This document shows, piece after piece, positions 7,481-16,298 of a stretch of DNA of 28,692 nt. Source of the stretch: Bacteroidota bacterium (GTDB taxonomy: Bacteria > Bacteroidota > Bacteroidia > Flavobacteriales > Weeksellaceae); NCBI GenBank assembly GCA_023394415.1, contig JAEXAR010000024.1, positions 1 through 28,692 on the forward strand, written 5' to 3'. The notes beneath the pieces were generated by a model. That model was given only the letters and a program-made list of their open reading frames with translations, was not told where the DNA came from and did not search any database. The translations under genes and the position numbers were made by a program. Position 1 is the first letter of the stretch; every line of letters starts with the position of its first letter.

Positions 7481-9886
7481 ATGATTGAATTTGAAGATAT
7501 AGATTTGGGCGAAATTTTAGATGCCGATTTCAGTATTGTGGCTGAAGAATTGAATATTTCTGATGCTGAAGACCAAAAACAGAGCAAATCACAGGAAATT
7601 TTCCCGATTTTGCCGGTTAGAAATATGGTTATGTTCCCAAATGTTGTAATTCCGATTACCGCAGGACGCGAACAGAGCAAGAAATTGCTTGAGGAAGCCC
7701 AGAAAAACAACAATATCATTGGGATTATCAGCCAAAAGAACTCTACCATTGAGAATCCTACCGAAAACGACTTATTTAAAGTGGGAACACTGGCAAGAAT
7801 TGTAAAAATCATCATTCTACCTGAAGGAAACATCACCGCTATTACGAAAGGCATCCAAAGATTTAAAACCAAAAAATTTGTTGGGGATTCTCCTTATTTC
7901 ACTGCTGAAATAAACACTTTGAAAGATGCAGTAACCAAAAACAAAGAAGAATATGAAGCTCTTCTAGAAAACATCAAAGATTTAGCATTAAAAATCATAA
8001 AGCTCGATCCTAATATTCCAAATGCAGCCAATTTTGCCATTAATAATATGAGTAACAATGAGGATTTGCTGAATTTCATCTGTACCAACGCCAACTTTTC
8101 TTCCACACAAAAACAAAATCTTTTGGAAGAAAAAAGCTTGATGAAGCGTGCCCAACATTGTTATGAATTAATGCATGACGATTACCGTAAACTACAATTG
8201 CGTGATCAAATTCATCAGAAAACATCAAAAGATTTAGACAAACAGCAACGTGAATATTTCCTGAACCAACAAATTAAAACCATCCAAGAAGAATTGGGAG
8301 GCGGTGCAGAAAGCGACGCAGATGAGTTACGCGAAAAAGCAAAAAAACTAAATTGGAACAAAGAAGTTCAAGACCATTTTGAAAAAGAACTTGCTCGTTT
8401 ACAGCGTCAGCATCCAAATTCTCCGGATTATAATGTTCAGCGCAATTATCTTGATTTTTTCACCGATTTACCTTGGGGTAATTATTCGAAAGATATTTTT
8501 GACATTGTAAAAGCTGAAAAAATACTAGATAAAGCACATTTTGGGCTTGAAGACATTAAAAAAAGAATTTTGGAACATATGGCGGTTCTGAAGTTGAAAA
8601 ATAATATGAAATCTCCGATTTTGTGTCTCGTTGGTCCTCCCGGAGTTGGTAAAACTTCGCTTGGAAAGTCTGTTGCAGATGCTCTCGGTAGAAAATATGT
8701 AAGAGTTTCTCTTGGCGGTTTGCACGATGAATCTGAAGTTCGCGGCCATCGTAAAACTTATATTGGAGCAATGGCGGGAAGAATTTTACAGTCCATCAAA
8801 AAATCTGGAACCTCCAATCCTGTGATTGTTTTGGATGAAATTGATAAAATCGGACAGGGAATTCACGGCGATCCAAGTTCTGCACTTTTGGAAGTTCTTG
8901 ATCCTGAACAGAATAATAATTTCTACGATAATTATTTGGAACATGGTTACGATTTATCTAAAGTGATGTTCATTGCAACAGCAAATACGCTTTCTACCAT
9001 ACAAGGACCGCTTCTTGATAGAATGGAAATCATTGAAATTGCCGGCTACACTTTAGAAGAAAAAATTGAAATTGCAAAACGCCACCTCATTAAAAAACAG
9101 CAGGAAGAAAACGGTTTGGATGCAAAATCCTTCAAACTCGGAAATCCTGAACTGAAACACATTATCGACGCACACACTTCTGAAAGTGGTGTAAGAACTT
9201 TAGAAAAAAGATTGGCTTCCATTTCACGTTGGGTTGCACTTCAAACTGCGATTGAAAAAGAATACGATCCAAAAATTTCCATCCAAAAAATTGATGAAAT
9301 TTTGGGTGTTCCAAGACCAAAAAGTTTGTCGGAAATTACCGGAGTTCCGGGAGTGGTGACAGGTTTGGCTTGGACTTCTGTTGGTGGTGACATTTTGTTT
9401 ATTGAAAGTATTTTGAGCAACGGAAAAGGTAATCTCACGATGACCGGAAACCTTGGAAATGTGATGAAAGAATCCGCAACCATTGCTTTGGAATATATTA
9501 AAGCAAAACACAAAGAATTAGGGATTTCCGAAGAAGACATTGAAAAGAAAAACATCCACGTTCACGTTCCGGAAGGTGCAACACCGAAAGACGGACCTTC
9601 TGCAGGAATTGCAATGCTCACCTCAATGGTTTCAAGTTTTAAAAATAAAAAAGTAAAATCTCACATTGCAATGACAGGAGAAATTACGCTTCGCGGAAAA
9701 GTACTTCCTGTAGGTGGAATTAAAGAAAAATTACTCGCCGCAACCAGAGCCGGAATAAAAGAAGTAATTCTTAGCGAAGCCAACCGAAAAGATGTAAATG
9801 AAATAAAGCAGGATTACCTGAAAAATCTGAAAATTAGTTACGTCAATCGAATGAGTGAGGTGGTTGAATTGGCTTTGGACTCTTAA
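7481..9886 (+). CDS. lon: ATP-dependent protease Lon (endopeptidase La)
   Basis: The 801-residue product is full-length Lon. The N-terminal substrate-binding domain (about residues 40-240, starting FPILPVRNMVMFPNVVIPI) is followed by the coiled linker, the AAA+ domain with Walker A GPPGVGKT (residues 385-392) and Walker B VIVLDEIDKIG, and the C-terminal protease domain with catalytic Ser707 in PKDGPSAG and Lys750 in GGIKEK. Lon degrades misfolded and specific regulatory proteins in the cytoplasm. A short acidic extension (about 40 residues, MIEFEDIDLGEILD...) precedes the LON domain, usual in Bacteroidetes. It is transcribed alone: a palindrome lies just before the start and two terminators follow. 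Confidence 0.98.
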   Translation: MIEFEDIDLGEILDADFSIVAEELNISDAEDQKQSKSQEIFPILPVRNMVMFPNVVIPITAGREQSKKLLEEAQKNNNIIGIISQKNSTIENPTENDLFKVGTLARIVKIIILPEGNITAITKGIQRFKTKKFVGDSPYFTAEINTLKDAVTKNKEEYEALLENIKDLALKIIKLDPNIPNAANFAINNMSNNEDLLNFICTNANFSSTQKQNLLEEKSLMKRAQHCYELMHDDYRKLQLRDQIHQKTSKDLDKQQREYFLNQQIKTIQEELGGGAESDADELREKAKKLNWNKEVQDHFEKELARLQRQHPNSPDYNVQRNYLDFFTDLPWGNYSKDIFDIVKAEKILDKAHFGLEDIKKRILEHMAVLKLKNNMKSPILCLVGPPGVGKTSLGKSVADALGRKYVRVSLGGLHDESEVRGHRKTYIGAMAGRILQSIKKSGTSNPVIVLDEIDKIGQGIHGDPSSALLEVLDPEQNNNFYDNYLEHGYDLSKVMFIATANTLSTIQGPLLDRMEIIEIAGYTLEEKIEIAKRHLIKKQQEENGLDAKSFKLGNPELKHIIDAHTSESGVRTLEKRLASISRWVALQTAIEKEYDPKISIQKIDEILGVPRPKSLSEITGVPGVVTGLAWTSVGGDILFIESILSNGKGNLTMTGNLGNVMKESATIALEYIKAKHKELGISEEDIEKKNIHVHVPEGATPKDGPSAGIAMLTSMVSSFKNKKVKSHIAMTGEITLRGKVLPVGGIKEKLLAATRAGIKEVILSEANRKDVNEIKQDYLKNLKISYVNRMSEVVELALDS

Positions 9887-9908
9887 TCTATTATATAAAA
9901 GCTAATAA

Positions 9909-9942
9909 AAAAATCCTTTTCAAATTTTTGAAAAGGATTTTT
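9909..9942 (+). terminator. Intrinsic terminator after lon
   Basis: A perfect 16-base inverted repeat (AAAAATCCTTTTCAAA and its complement, centre TT) ends in a T run. It begins 22 bases after the lon stop. Its A/T flanks would let it work in both directions. Confidence 0.85.
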
Positions 9943-9987
9943 GTAAAGAACAAACCTGTAGGCGGAAGATAATTGTCATACAAACTT

Positions 9988-10017
9988 AAACCTCTGAATG
10001 TTTTCGGAGGTTTTTAT
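9988..10017 (+). terminator. Second hairpin terminator between lon and pgi
   Basis: AAACCTCTGAA, a TGTT loop, and TTCGGAGGTTT form an 11-base-pair stem with one G-T pair, followed by a T-rich stretch. It stands 45 bases after the first terminator with no gene between. It could be a backup terminator or part of a short untranslated transcript. Confidence 0.7.
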
Positions 10018-10023
10018 TTTGCG

Positions 10024-10031
10024 TAAATTTG
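10024..10031 (+). promoter_or_regulatory. Likely -7 box of the pgi promoter
   Basis: TAAATTTG matches the Bacteroidetes TAnnTTTG consensus and lies 58 bases before the pgi ATG. A clear TTTG -33 box is not present at the right spacing (TTTT is found there), so the call rests on the -7 box alone. Confidence 0.5.
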
Positions 10032-10089
10032 CCAAAAATTTTGAGTTTGATTACCAAATCAAATTTCATATATAAAATTTCGAAAGTTT

Positions 10090-11730
10090 ATGTTACCAAA
10101 AATAAATCCTGAACAGACTAAAGCCTGGGGCGAACTTCTCGCTCATTTTGAGAAAAACGACTTTGAGTTAAGAACTTTATTCCAATATAATCCCGAACGA
10201 TTCAATCAATTTTCAATTAAAGGTGAAAATTATCTATTCGACTATTCTAAAAATTTAATTGATGAAAGAACCAAAGAACTTTTGATTAATCTTGCCGAAG
10301 AATGCCAGTTGAAAGACGCCATTTCCAAAATGTTTTCCGGCGACAAAATCAATGAAACAGAAGGAAGAGCCGTACTTCACACCGCATTGAGAGATTTTTC
10401 TGACAAAGAAATCCTGGTTGACGGTGAAAACATCAAACTGCAAATCAAAAAAGTTCTGGAGCAGATGAAATCCTTCTCTGAAAAAGTAATTTCAGGCGAA
10501 CACAAAGGGTTTTCTGGAAAAGAAATTACCGATGTGGTGAATATCGGAATCGGCGGTTCGGATCTCGGTCCGGTAATGGTGGTTTCGGCTTTAAAACATT
10601 TTAAAACCAGATTGAATGTACATTTCGTATCAAATGTCGACGGGAACCATATTGCAGAAGTTCTTAAGAATTTAAATCCGGAAACCACGCTGTTTATTGT
10701 AGCTTCAAAAACATTTACCACGCAGGAAACGATGACCAACGCCAATTCTGCAAAAGACTGGTTTCTAAAAGCCGGAAAACAGGAAGATGTGGCAAAACAC
10801 TTTGTAGCCTTATCCACTAATGTTGAGGCAGTTAAAGCCTTCGGAATTGCGAAAGAAAACATTTTTGAATTCTGGGATTGGGTTGGCGGAAGATATTCCC
10901 TTTGGAGCGCCATTGGTTTAAGCATCGTGCTTGCGGTAGGTTATGAAAATTTCGAAAATTTATTAAAAGGCGCTTACGATACCGACCAACATTTCCAAAA
11001 TGCCGATTTTTCTGAAAACATTCCGGTTTTAATGGGACTTTTGGGAATTTGGTACCGTAATTTTTATGGAGCTTCTTCGTACGCAATTCTTCCTTATTCG
11101 CAGTACCTCGACCGTTTTGCAGCATATTTGCAGCAGTGCGATATGGAAAGCAACGGAAAATGTGTGGACAGAAACGGTGAATTTGTGCAGTATGAAACCG
11201 GCCCGATTATTTGGGGAGAGCCCGGAACCAACGGTCAGCACGCCTTTTATCAATTGATTCATCAGGGAACGGAACTAATTCCGGCAGATTTTATTGCTTA
11301 CGTAAAATCGTGCAACGAGGTTTCAGACCATCAGGAAAAACTTCTGGCAAATTTCTTCGCACAGACAGAAGCCTTAGCATTCGGGAAAACTGAAGATGAA
11401 GCAGAAGCAGAATTAAAGGCATCCGGAAAATCTGAAGAAGAAACAGAATGGCTTTTAAATTTCAAAGTCTTCCACGGAAATACACCTACTAATTCATTCT
11501 TGTTCAATGAATTAAATCCATTTTCGTTAGGACAGTTAATTGCGATGTATGAACATAAAATATTTGTTCAAGGGGTGATTTGGAATATTTTCAGCTTCGA
11601 TCAGTTCGGTGTCGAATTAGGAAAAGTTTTAGCCGGGAAAATTCTTCCGGAATTGAAAAATAACGAGAAAATTGAGTCTCACGACAGCTCTACCAATGGG
11701 TTAATTAATTATTTCAAGGAAAATAAGTAA
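10090..11730 (+). CDS. pgi: Glucose-6-phosphate isomerase
   Basis: The 546-residue product interconverts glucose 6-phosphate and fructose 6-phosphate in glycolysis and gluconeogenesis, in the cytoplasm. It carries both family signatures: FWDWVGGRYSLWSAIGLSI (Gly266-Gly267-Arg268) and WNIFSFDQFGVELGK near the C terminus. The catalytic residues expected from E. coli Pgi can be placed: Glu377 in WGEPGTNGQH, His414 in SDHQEKLL and Lys512 in VELGK. The sugar-phosphate-binding segment IGIGGSDLGP is intact. Length is the usual one for the long bacterial form. folD follows after 37 bases with no terminator, so the two are probably co-transcribed. Confidence 0.98.
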   Translation: MLPKINPEQTKAWGELLAHFEKNDFELRTLFQYNPERFNQFSIKGENYLFDYSKNLIDERTKELLINLAEECQLKDAISKMFSGDKINETEGRAVLHTALRDFSDKEILVDGENIKLQIKKVLEQMKSFSEKVISGEHKGFSGKEITDVVNIGIGGSDLGPVMVVSALKHFKTRLNVHFVSNVDGNHIAEVLKNLNPETTLFIVASKTFTTQETMTNANSAKDWFLKAGKQEDVAKHFVALSTNVEAVKAFGIAKENIFEFWDWVGGRYSLWSAIGLSIVLAVGYENFENLLKGAYDTDQHFQNADFSENIPVLMGLLGIWYRNFYGASSYAILPYSQYLDRFAAYLQQCDMESNGKCVDRNGEFVQYETGPIIWGEPGTNGQHAFYQLIHQGTELIPADFIAYVKSCNEVSDHQEKLLANFFAQTEALAFGKTEDEAEAELKASGKSEEETEWLLNFKVFHGNTPTNSFLFNELNPFSLGQLIAMYEHKIFVQGVIWNIFSFDQFGVELGKVLAGKILPELKNNEKIESHDSSTNGLINYFKENK

Positions 11731-11767
11731 TTTTAAAGGATAAATCTAAAGTAAAAAAGAAATAAAA

Positions 11768-12652
11768 ATGGCTCAAATTCTTGACGGACTGAAAGTTTCA
11801 CAGGAAATTAAAAATGAAATTAAAGCGGATGTCGATAAACTTATCGCCGCAGGAAAACGCGTTCCGCATCTTGCAGCAATTTTGGTAGGAAATAATGGTG
11901 CAAGTAAGGCTTACGTCAACAGTAAAGTGAAAGATTGTGCTGAAGTTGGCTTCAAGTCATCACTCATTAAATTTCCAAGTACCGCCTCTGAAGCTGAACT
12001 ATTGGAAAAAATTGCCGAATTAAATCAGGATCCGGAAATAGATGGTTTTATTGTGCAGTTGCCACTTCCTAAACAGATGGATCAGGAAAAAGTGATTATG
12101 GCAATTAATTCGCACAAAGATGTGGATGGTTTTCACCCTGAGAATTTTGGACGTATGGCTTTAGAAATGAGTACTTTCCTACCAGCAACACCTTTTGGGA
12201 TTTTAACACTTTTAGAAAGATATAATATAGAAACCAAAGGAAAACACTGCGTTATTATAGGAAGAAGCAGAATTGTAGGAAGACCAATGTCTATTTTAAT
12301 GGGAAGAAAAGATTTCCCCGGAAATTCAACAGTGACCTTAACACACAGCTATACACCTCACGTTGAGGAATTTACTAAAAATGCTGATATAGTAATTACT
12401 GCACTTGGCGATCCTCATTTCCTAAAAGGTGATATGATAAAAGAAGGCGCTGTAGTTGTTGATGTAGGAATTACAAGAGTAGACGATAATTCAGAAAAAG
12501 GCTATCATCTTGCCGGTGACGTAGATTTCGAAAGTTGTGCCGGCAAAGCCAGTTGGATTACACCGGTTCCGGGAGGAGTTGGACCTATGACCAGAGCAAT
12601 GTTGATGAAGAATACGCTTTTGGCTTACAAACATACCATTTATAAGGATTAA
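11768..12652 (+). CDS. folD: Bifunctional methylenetetrahydrofolate dehydrogenase / methenyltetrahydrofolate cyclohydrolase
   Basis: The 294-residue product supplies 10-formyl-THF from 5,10-methylene-THF for purine and formyl-Met synthesis. The catalytic Tyr49 and Lys53 lie in KAYVNSKVKDC, the substrate loop reads VQLPLPKQMD (about 96-105), the NADP-binding loop is GRSRIVGRP (165-173), and the C terminus has the family signature PVPGGVGPMTRAMLMKNT. Length and domain order are normal. It stands 37 bases after pgi and 33 bases before queE, all on the plus strand. Confidence 0.98.
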   Translation: MAQILDGLKVSQEIKNEIKADVDKLIAAGKRVPHLAAILVGNNGASKAYVNSKVKDCAEVGFKSSLIKFPSTASEAELLEKIAELNQDPEIDGFIVQLPLPKQMDQEKVIMAINSHKDVDGFHPENFGRMALEMSTFLPATPFGILTLLERYNIETKGKHCVIIGRSRIVGRPMSILMGRKDFPGNSTVTLTHSYTPHVEEFTKNADIVITALGDPHFLKGDMIKEGAVVVDVGITRVDDNSEKGYHLAGDVDFESCAGKASWITPVPGGVGPMTRAMLMKNTLLAYKHTIYKD

Positions 12653-12685
12653 TACTTTTAATTTTGGTTTGTGTAGGAGATTTAT

Positions 12686-13309
12686 ATGGAAAAAGAAATT
12701 TTATTAAAAGAAGGAAAAATGCTCCCCGTGATGGAGCATTTTTATACGATACAAGGCGAAGGTGCCCACACTGGAAAAGCCGCATACTTCATACGTTTAG
12801 GTGGGTGTGATGTTGGCTGTCATTGGTGTGACGTAAAAGAAAGTTGGAATCCCGATTTGCATCCGTTGATGGATGTGGAAGAAGTTGCTAAAACTGCAGC
12901 TTCGTATTGCAAAACAATAGTTTTAACCGGAGGTGAACCATTGATGTGGAATTTGGATATTTTAACTGGAAAATTGAAAGAATTAGGTTGCCAAATACAC
13001 ATTGAAACTTCAGGTGCTTATCCTATGAGTGGGCAATTGGATTGGATTACCCTTTCTCCCAAAAAAACCGGATTACCTTTGGAGGAAATTTATTATAAAG
13101 CACACGAATTAAAGGTAATTATTTTCAATAACCACGATTTTAAGTTTGCCGAAGAGCAAGCTGAAAAAATTTCGGAACACTGTAAACTCTATCTTCAAAG
13201 CGAATGGAGCAAAAGGGATGAAATGTATCCTAAAATTACAGATTTTATCTTGGCTAACCCAAAATGGCAAGCATCGGTACAAACTCATAAATATTTGAAT
13301 ATTCCATAA
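12686..13309 (+). CDS. queE: 7-carboxy-7-deazaguanine synthase (radical SAM)
   Basis: The 207-residue product fits QueE, which converts 6-carboxy-tetrahydropterin to 7-carboxy-7-deazaguanine in the queuosine (preQ0) pathway. The N terminus has FYTIQGEGAHTGK, typical of QueE, then the radical-SAM cluster motif C-x3-C-x2-C (Cys41, Cys45, Cys48) and the SAM-binding GGEP (82-85). The enzyme is a short-core radical SAM protein, and the length fits. No other queuosine gene (queC, queD, queF) is next to it. A TAATTTTG box at 12659 may give it a separate start within the pgi-folD transcript. Confidence 0.93.
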   Translation: MEKEILLKEGKMLPVMEHFYTIQGEGAHTGKAAYFIRLGGCDVGCHWCDVKESWNPDLHPLMDVEEVAKTAASYCKTIVLTGGEPLMWNLDILTGKLKELGCQIHIETSGAYPMSGQLDWITLSPKKTGLPLEEIYYKAHELKVIIFNNHDFKFAEEQAEKISEHCKLYLQSEWSKRDEMYPKITDFILANPKWQASVQTHKYLNIP

Positions 13310-13323
13310 ATTTATAACCCGAG

Positions 13324-14691
13324 ATGCAAAAGCTACGCTATTCAAAATATCTAAAGTTCATAGTAGTGCTCATGGACATTTTTGCTTTTGCAGCCATACT
13401 TTTTTATTTTTATAATCATCACGGTGATTTCAATAATACTTTCGATAGTTGGAAAAAAATCATTTTAATCAATGTAATTTTCACAACCTTTTGGTTATTA
13501 TTAAGTGGTAAGACACGGCTTTACTCGGTACCAAGAAGTTTAACCTATACCAATTATCTAGAAAGAATCTTGTCTCATAACTTTCTTTTTATTTTCGGAA
13601 TTCTAGTTATTGCACAAGTTTTAGATACAGAATTTATAAAGGTCAATCCAGTTTTTATCTCCTTTTTTATTTTATTAATTATTGGTTTTCTGAAATCGAT
13701 GTTCTATTTTACTCTAAAGTATATAAGAACAAAGGGAATAAATCACAGAAACGTCATGTTTTTGGGTTCCGGCACATCTTTAAACCTTCTGAAGGATATT
13801 TTTGAAGAAAGAAAAGACTATGGTTACAAGATTTTTGATTTTAATGATGAAAATGATTCAATAGAAGCTTTAAGGAACTTTTGGGTAAAAAATGGCATTC
13901 ACACACTATTTATAAGTTCTGAAAACGAACTTAACAAATCATTTGAAAGAGCTGTTTTTGATGAAGCTGAAAAATATAAGGTCGCCATTAATATAATTCC
14001 CGATATCAACCAGAATGATTTCTTTACTTATGAATTAGGGTATGTAGAAACGCAACCTATCCTTACACCAATCAAATTTCCACTTGATTTTACGAGTAAC
14101 TATCTCATAAAGAGACTTTTTGATGTGGTTTTTTCACTCCTGTTTTTAATTTTAATAGGAAGCTGGTTGTTTCCAGTTATAGCTATTTTGGTAAAAAGCA
14201 GTAGTAAAGGGCCTATTTTATTTAAACAACAACGATATGGTTATAATGATGAGGTTTTCAATGTATTGAAGTTTAGAACCATGTATGTAAACGATTTATC
14301 CTCAACAAAGACAACTGAAAAAAATGACGAGAGAATAACCCCTTTGGGAAAATTCCTCAGAAGAACAAGTCTTGATGAAATACCTCAATTTATAAATGTT
14401 TTGCTCGGTGAGATGTCGGTTGTAGGTCCAAGACCACATATGCTTTTGGTGGACGATTACTATAAACGAAAAATTGACCGCTATACATTACGAAGCAAAG
14501 TAAAACCGGGTGTTACAGGATTATCACAGGTTAATGGTTTGCGTGGTGATAAAGATGATATGGAACTAGAGATGAAAAAAAGAATTCTTTCTGATTCTTT
14601 TTACGTCAAAAATTGGAGCTTCTCTTTAGACCTCATCATTATTTTAAAGACTTTAATTTTATTAGTAGAAGGCGATAAAAACGCTCAATAA
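13324..14691 (+). CDS. Polyprenyl glycosylphosphotransferase (initiating sugar transferase for exopolysaccharide)
   Basis: The 455-residue product is an integral membrane enzyme of the WcaJ/WbaP type that moves a sugar 1-phosphate from a UDP-sugar to undecaprenyl phosphate, the first step of capsule or exopolysaccharide repeat synthesis. It has four N-terminal membrane helices (about 11-30, 45-62, 87-103, 109-130), a Rossmann-like middle domain, a fifth hydrophobic helix (about 266-290, after KRLFDVV), and the catalytic domain with KFRTM (316-320), the Asp-Glu pair in TSLDEIPQF (351-352) and VGPRP (367-371). It begins 14 bases after queE. No glycosyltransferase cluster is next to it, so its partner genes must be elsewhere. 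Confidence 0.9.
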   Translation: MQKLRYSKYLKFIVVLMDIFAFAAILFYFYNHHGDFNNTFDSWKKIILINVIFTTFWLLLSGKTRLYSVPRSLTYTNYLERILSHNFLFIFGILVIAQVLDTEFIKVNPVFISFFILLIIGFLKSMFYFTLKYIRTKGINHRNVMFLGSGTSLNLLKDIFEERKDYGYKIFDFNDENDSIEALRNFWVKNGIHTLFISSENELNKSFERAVFDEAEKYKVAINIIPDINQNDFFTYELGYVETQPILTPIKFPLDFTSNYLIKRLFDVVFSLLFLILIGSWLFPVIAILVKSSSKGPILFKQQRYGYNDEVFNVLKFRTMYVNDLSSTKTTEKNDERITPLGKFLRRTSLDEIPQFINVLLGEMSVVGPRPHMLLVDDYYKRKIDRYTLRSKVKPGVTGLSQVNGLRGDKDDMELEMKKRILSDSFYVKNWSFSLDLIIILKTLILLVEGDKNAQ

Positions 14692-14727
14692 ATTATATAA
14701 TTGAAATAATAATACTACTTTCGCAGT

Positions 14728-15480
14728 ATGATTAGAAAGTTTCTTTCGGCTTTGGGCGAATATTTCATTCTGATGGGAAAAGCCATTAGAAGCCCGCAGA
14801 AAGCCAACGTTTTCTGGAAACTCTTTATGCGTGAGATCAATGACCTGGGTGTTAATTCATTCGGGCTTGTCGTTTTTACGTCGGTTTTTGTGGGGGCTGT
14901 AGTTGCAATACAAATGTTTAACAATTTCAGTGCATCAAGCTTTCCAATTCCTACCACTTTTGTGGGTTATGCTACAAAAGCAGTTTTGGTGCTTGAGTTT
15001 GCGCCCACTATTATCAGTTTAATTCTTGCAGGTAAAGTGGGCTCTTACATTGCCTCCAGTATTGGGACAATGCGAGTTTCCGAACAAATTGATGCTCTTG
15101 ATATTATGGGAGTAAACTCATCAAATTTTCTGATTTTGCCTAAAATTTTAGCTTGTGTGATTTTTAACCCAATTCTTATTGCATTAAGTATTGTTGTAGG
15201 TATTTTCGGCGGTTATCTTGCAGGCGAAATTACCGGAAACTGGACTTCCGCAGATTATAAGACGGGAATCCAAATGTATATGCCTAACCTGTTTTACATT
15301 TATGCCTTTGTTAAAACCATAGTTTTTGCATTTATTATAGCAACAGTTCCTGCTTATTTTGGTTATAATGTAAAAGGTGGTTCTTTGGAAGTTGGTAGAG
15401 CCAGTACACAAGCTGTTGTTTGGACGATGGTGTTCATCATTATTTCAGAATTAATTTTAACTCAAATGATTTTAAGCTGA
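14728..15480 (+). CDS. mlaE: MlaE-family ABC transporter permease (phospholipid transport)
   Basis: The 250-residue product is a MlaE/YrbE permease with about five membrane segments and the family features FTSVFVGAVVAIQMF, the central LVLEFAPTIISLILAGKVGSYIASSIGTMRVSEQIDALDIMG (positions about 85-128; here only partly quoted by motif), and a C-terminal hydrophobic helix. In E. coli MlaE works with MlaF, MlaD and MlaB to move phospholipids between inner and outer membrane. The stop TGA shares its last base with the mlaF ATG (TGATG), so the two are translationally coupled. A TTTCGC box just ahead of the ATG hints at a very short leader, but no clear promoter is seen. Confidence 0.93.
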   Translation: MIRKFLSALGEYFILMGKAIRSPQKANVFWKLFMREINDLGVNSFGLVVFTSVFVGAVVAIQMFNNFSASSFPIPTTFVGYATKAVLVLEFAPTIISLILAGKVGSYIASSIGTMRVSEQIDALDIMGVNSSNFLILPKILACVIFNPILIALSIVVGIFGGYLAGEITGNWTSADYKTGIQMYMPNLFYIYAFVKTIVFAFIIATVPAYFGYNVKGGSLEVGRASTQAVVWTMVFIIISELILTQMILS

Positions 15481-16298
15481 TGATAGAGGTAAAAGATCTG
15501 AAGAAAAGTTTTGATAATGTTGAAGTGTTAAAGGGCATCAGCACAACTTTTGATACCGGAAAAGTAAATTTGATTATTGGACAAAGTGGTTCTGGAAAAA
15601 CTGTTTTTTTAAAATCACTTCTCAATGTACACGAACCTAGCAGTGGAACCATACTTTTTGATGGAAGAGACATTACCAAAATGGGACGTGATGAAAAGCA
15701 AACACTTCGCTCCGAAATCGGAACTGTATTTCAAGGAAGTGCACTTTTCGATTCATTAACAGTGGAAGAAAATATTACTTTCCCATTGGATATGTTTACG
15801 AATTTAACCTTCCGTGAGAAAAAAAGAAGGGCATTTGAAGTAATGGGACGTGTACATCTTGAAAAAGCAGGAAAAAAATTTCCATCAGAGATATCGGGAG
15901 GTATGCAAAAACGTGTGGCTATTGCCAGAGCAATTGTAAACAACCCAAAATATCTTTTTTGTGATGAGCCCAACTCTGGTCTCGATCCTTACACATCAAA
16001 CGTCATTGATGATTTAATACTAGAAATTACTAAAGAATATAATACCACTACAATTATCAACACTCACGATATGAATTCGGTGATGACTATTGGTGAAAAA
16101 ATTGTTTATCTGAAAAACGGTCTTCTGGAATGGGAAGGCGATAAAGACAAAGTGATTACCGCCCGCAATAAAAACCTGATAGATTTCGTTTATTCATCAG
16201 AGCTGTTTAAAGAATTAAGGGAATACTTCTTGCAAACAGATAAAACATCAATAGATAATATCATTATAAAACCGAAAGAAAATGAAAAAGATAATTAG
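15480..16298 (+). CDS. mlaF: MlaF-family ABC transporter ATP-binding protein
   Basis: From the ATG at 15480 the product has 272 residues and all ABC ATPase motifs: Walker A GQSGSGKT (34-41), Q-loop Gln85, signature SGGMQK (139-144), Walker B ending Asp162-Glu163, and H-loop His196. The family-specific IRxE-like and THDM segments are present. An upstream TTG at 15420 would add 20 residues read inside mlaE and is not credible. It powers the MlaE permease from the cytoplasm. Its last 17 bases overlap the start of the following barrel gene. The C-terminal tail (about 40 residues after the nucleotide-binding domain) is longer than in E. coli MlaF. Confidence 0.93.
   Translation: MIEVKDLKKSFDNVEVLKGISTTFDTGKVNLIIGQSGSGKTVFLKSLLNVHEPSSGTILFDGRDITKMGRDEKQTLRSEIGTVFQGSALFDSLTVEENITFPLDMFTNLTFREKKRRAFEVMGRVHLEKAGKKFPSEISGGMQKRVAIARAIVNNPKYLFCDEPNSGLDPYTSNVIDDLILEITKEYNTTTIINTHDMNSVMTIGEKIVYLKNGLLEWEGDKDKVITARNKNLIDFVYSSELFKELREYFLQTDKTSIDNIIIKPKENEKDN

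Noticed and set aside
10377..10925. 182-codon open frame on the minus strand inside pgi
   Set aside because: It is fully antisense to a well-conserved gene, and its composition (Ser/Thr/Phe-rich) is that of a shadow frame.
12659..12666. Separate promoter for queE
   Set aside because: TAATTTTG is there, but no -33 box fits, and such boxes arise by chance in A/T-rich gaps; it is mentioned only as a possibility in the queE entry.
15420..15479. TTG-started N-terminal extension of the MlaF protein
   Set aside because: The 20 extra residues are read from the end of mlaE in another frame; the ATG at 15480, coupled to the mlaE stop, gives the normal ABC ATPase start.
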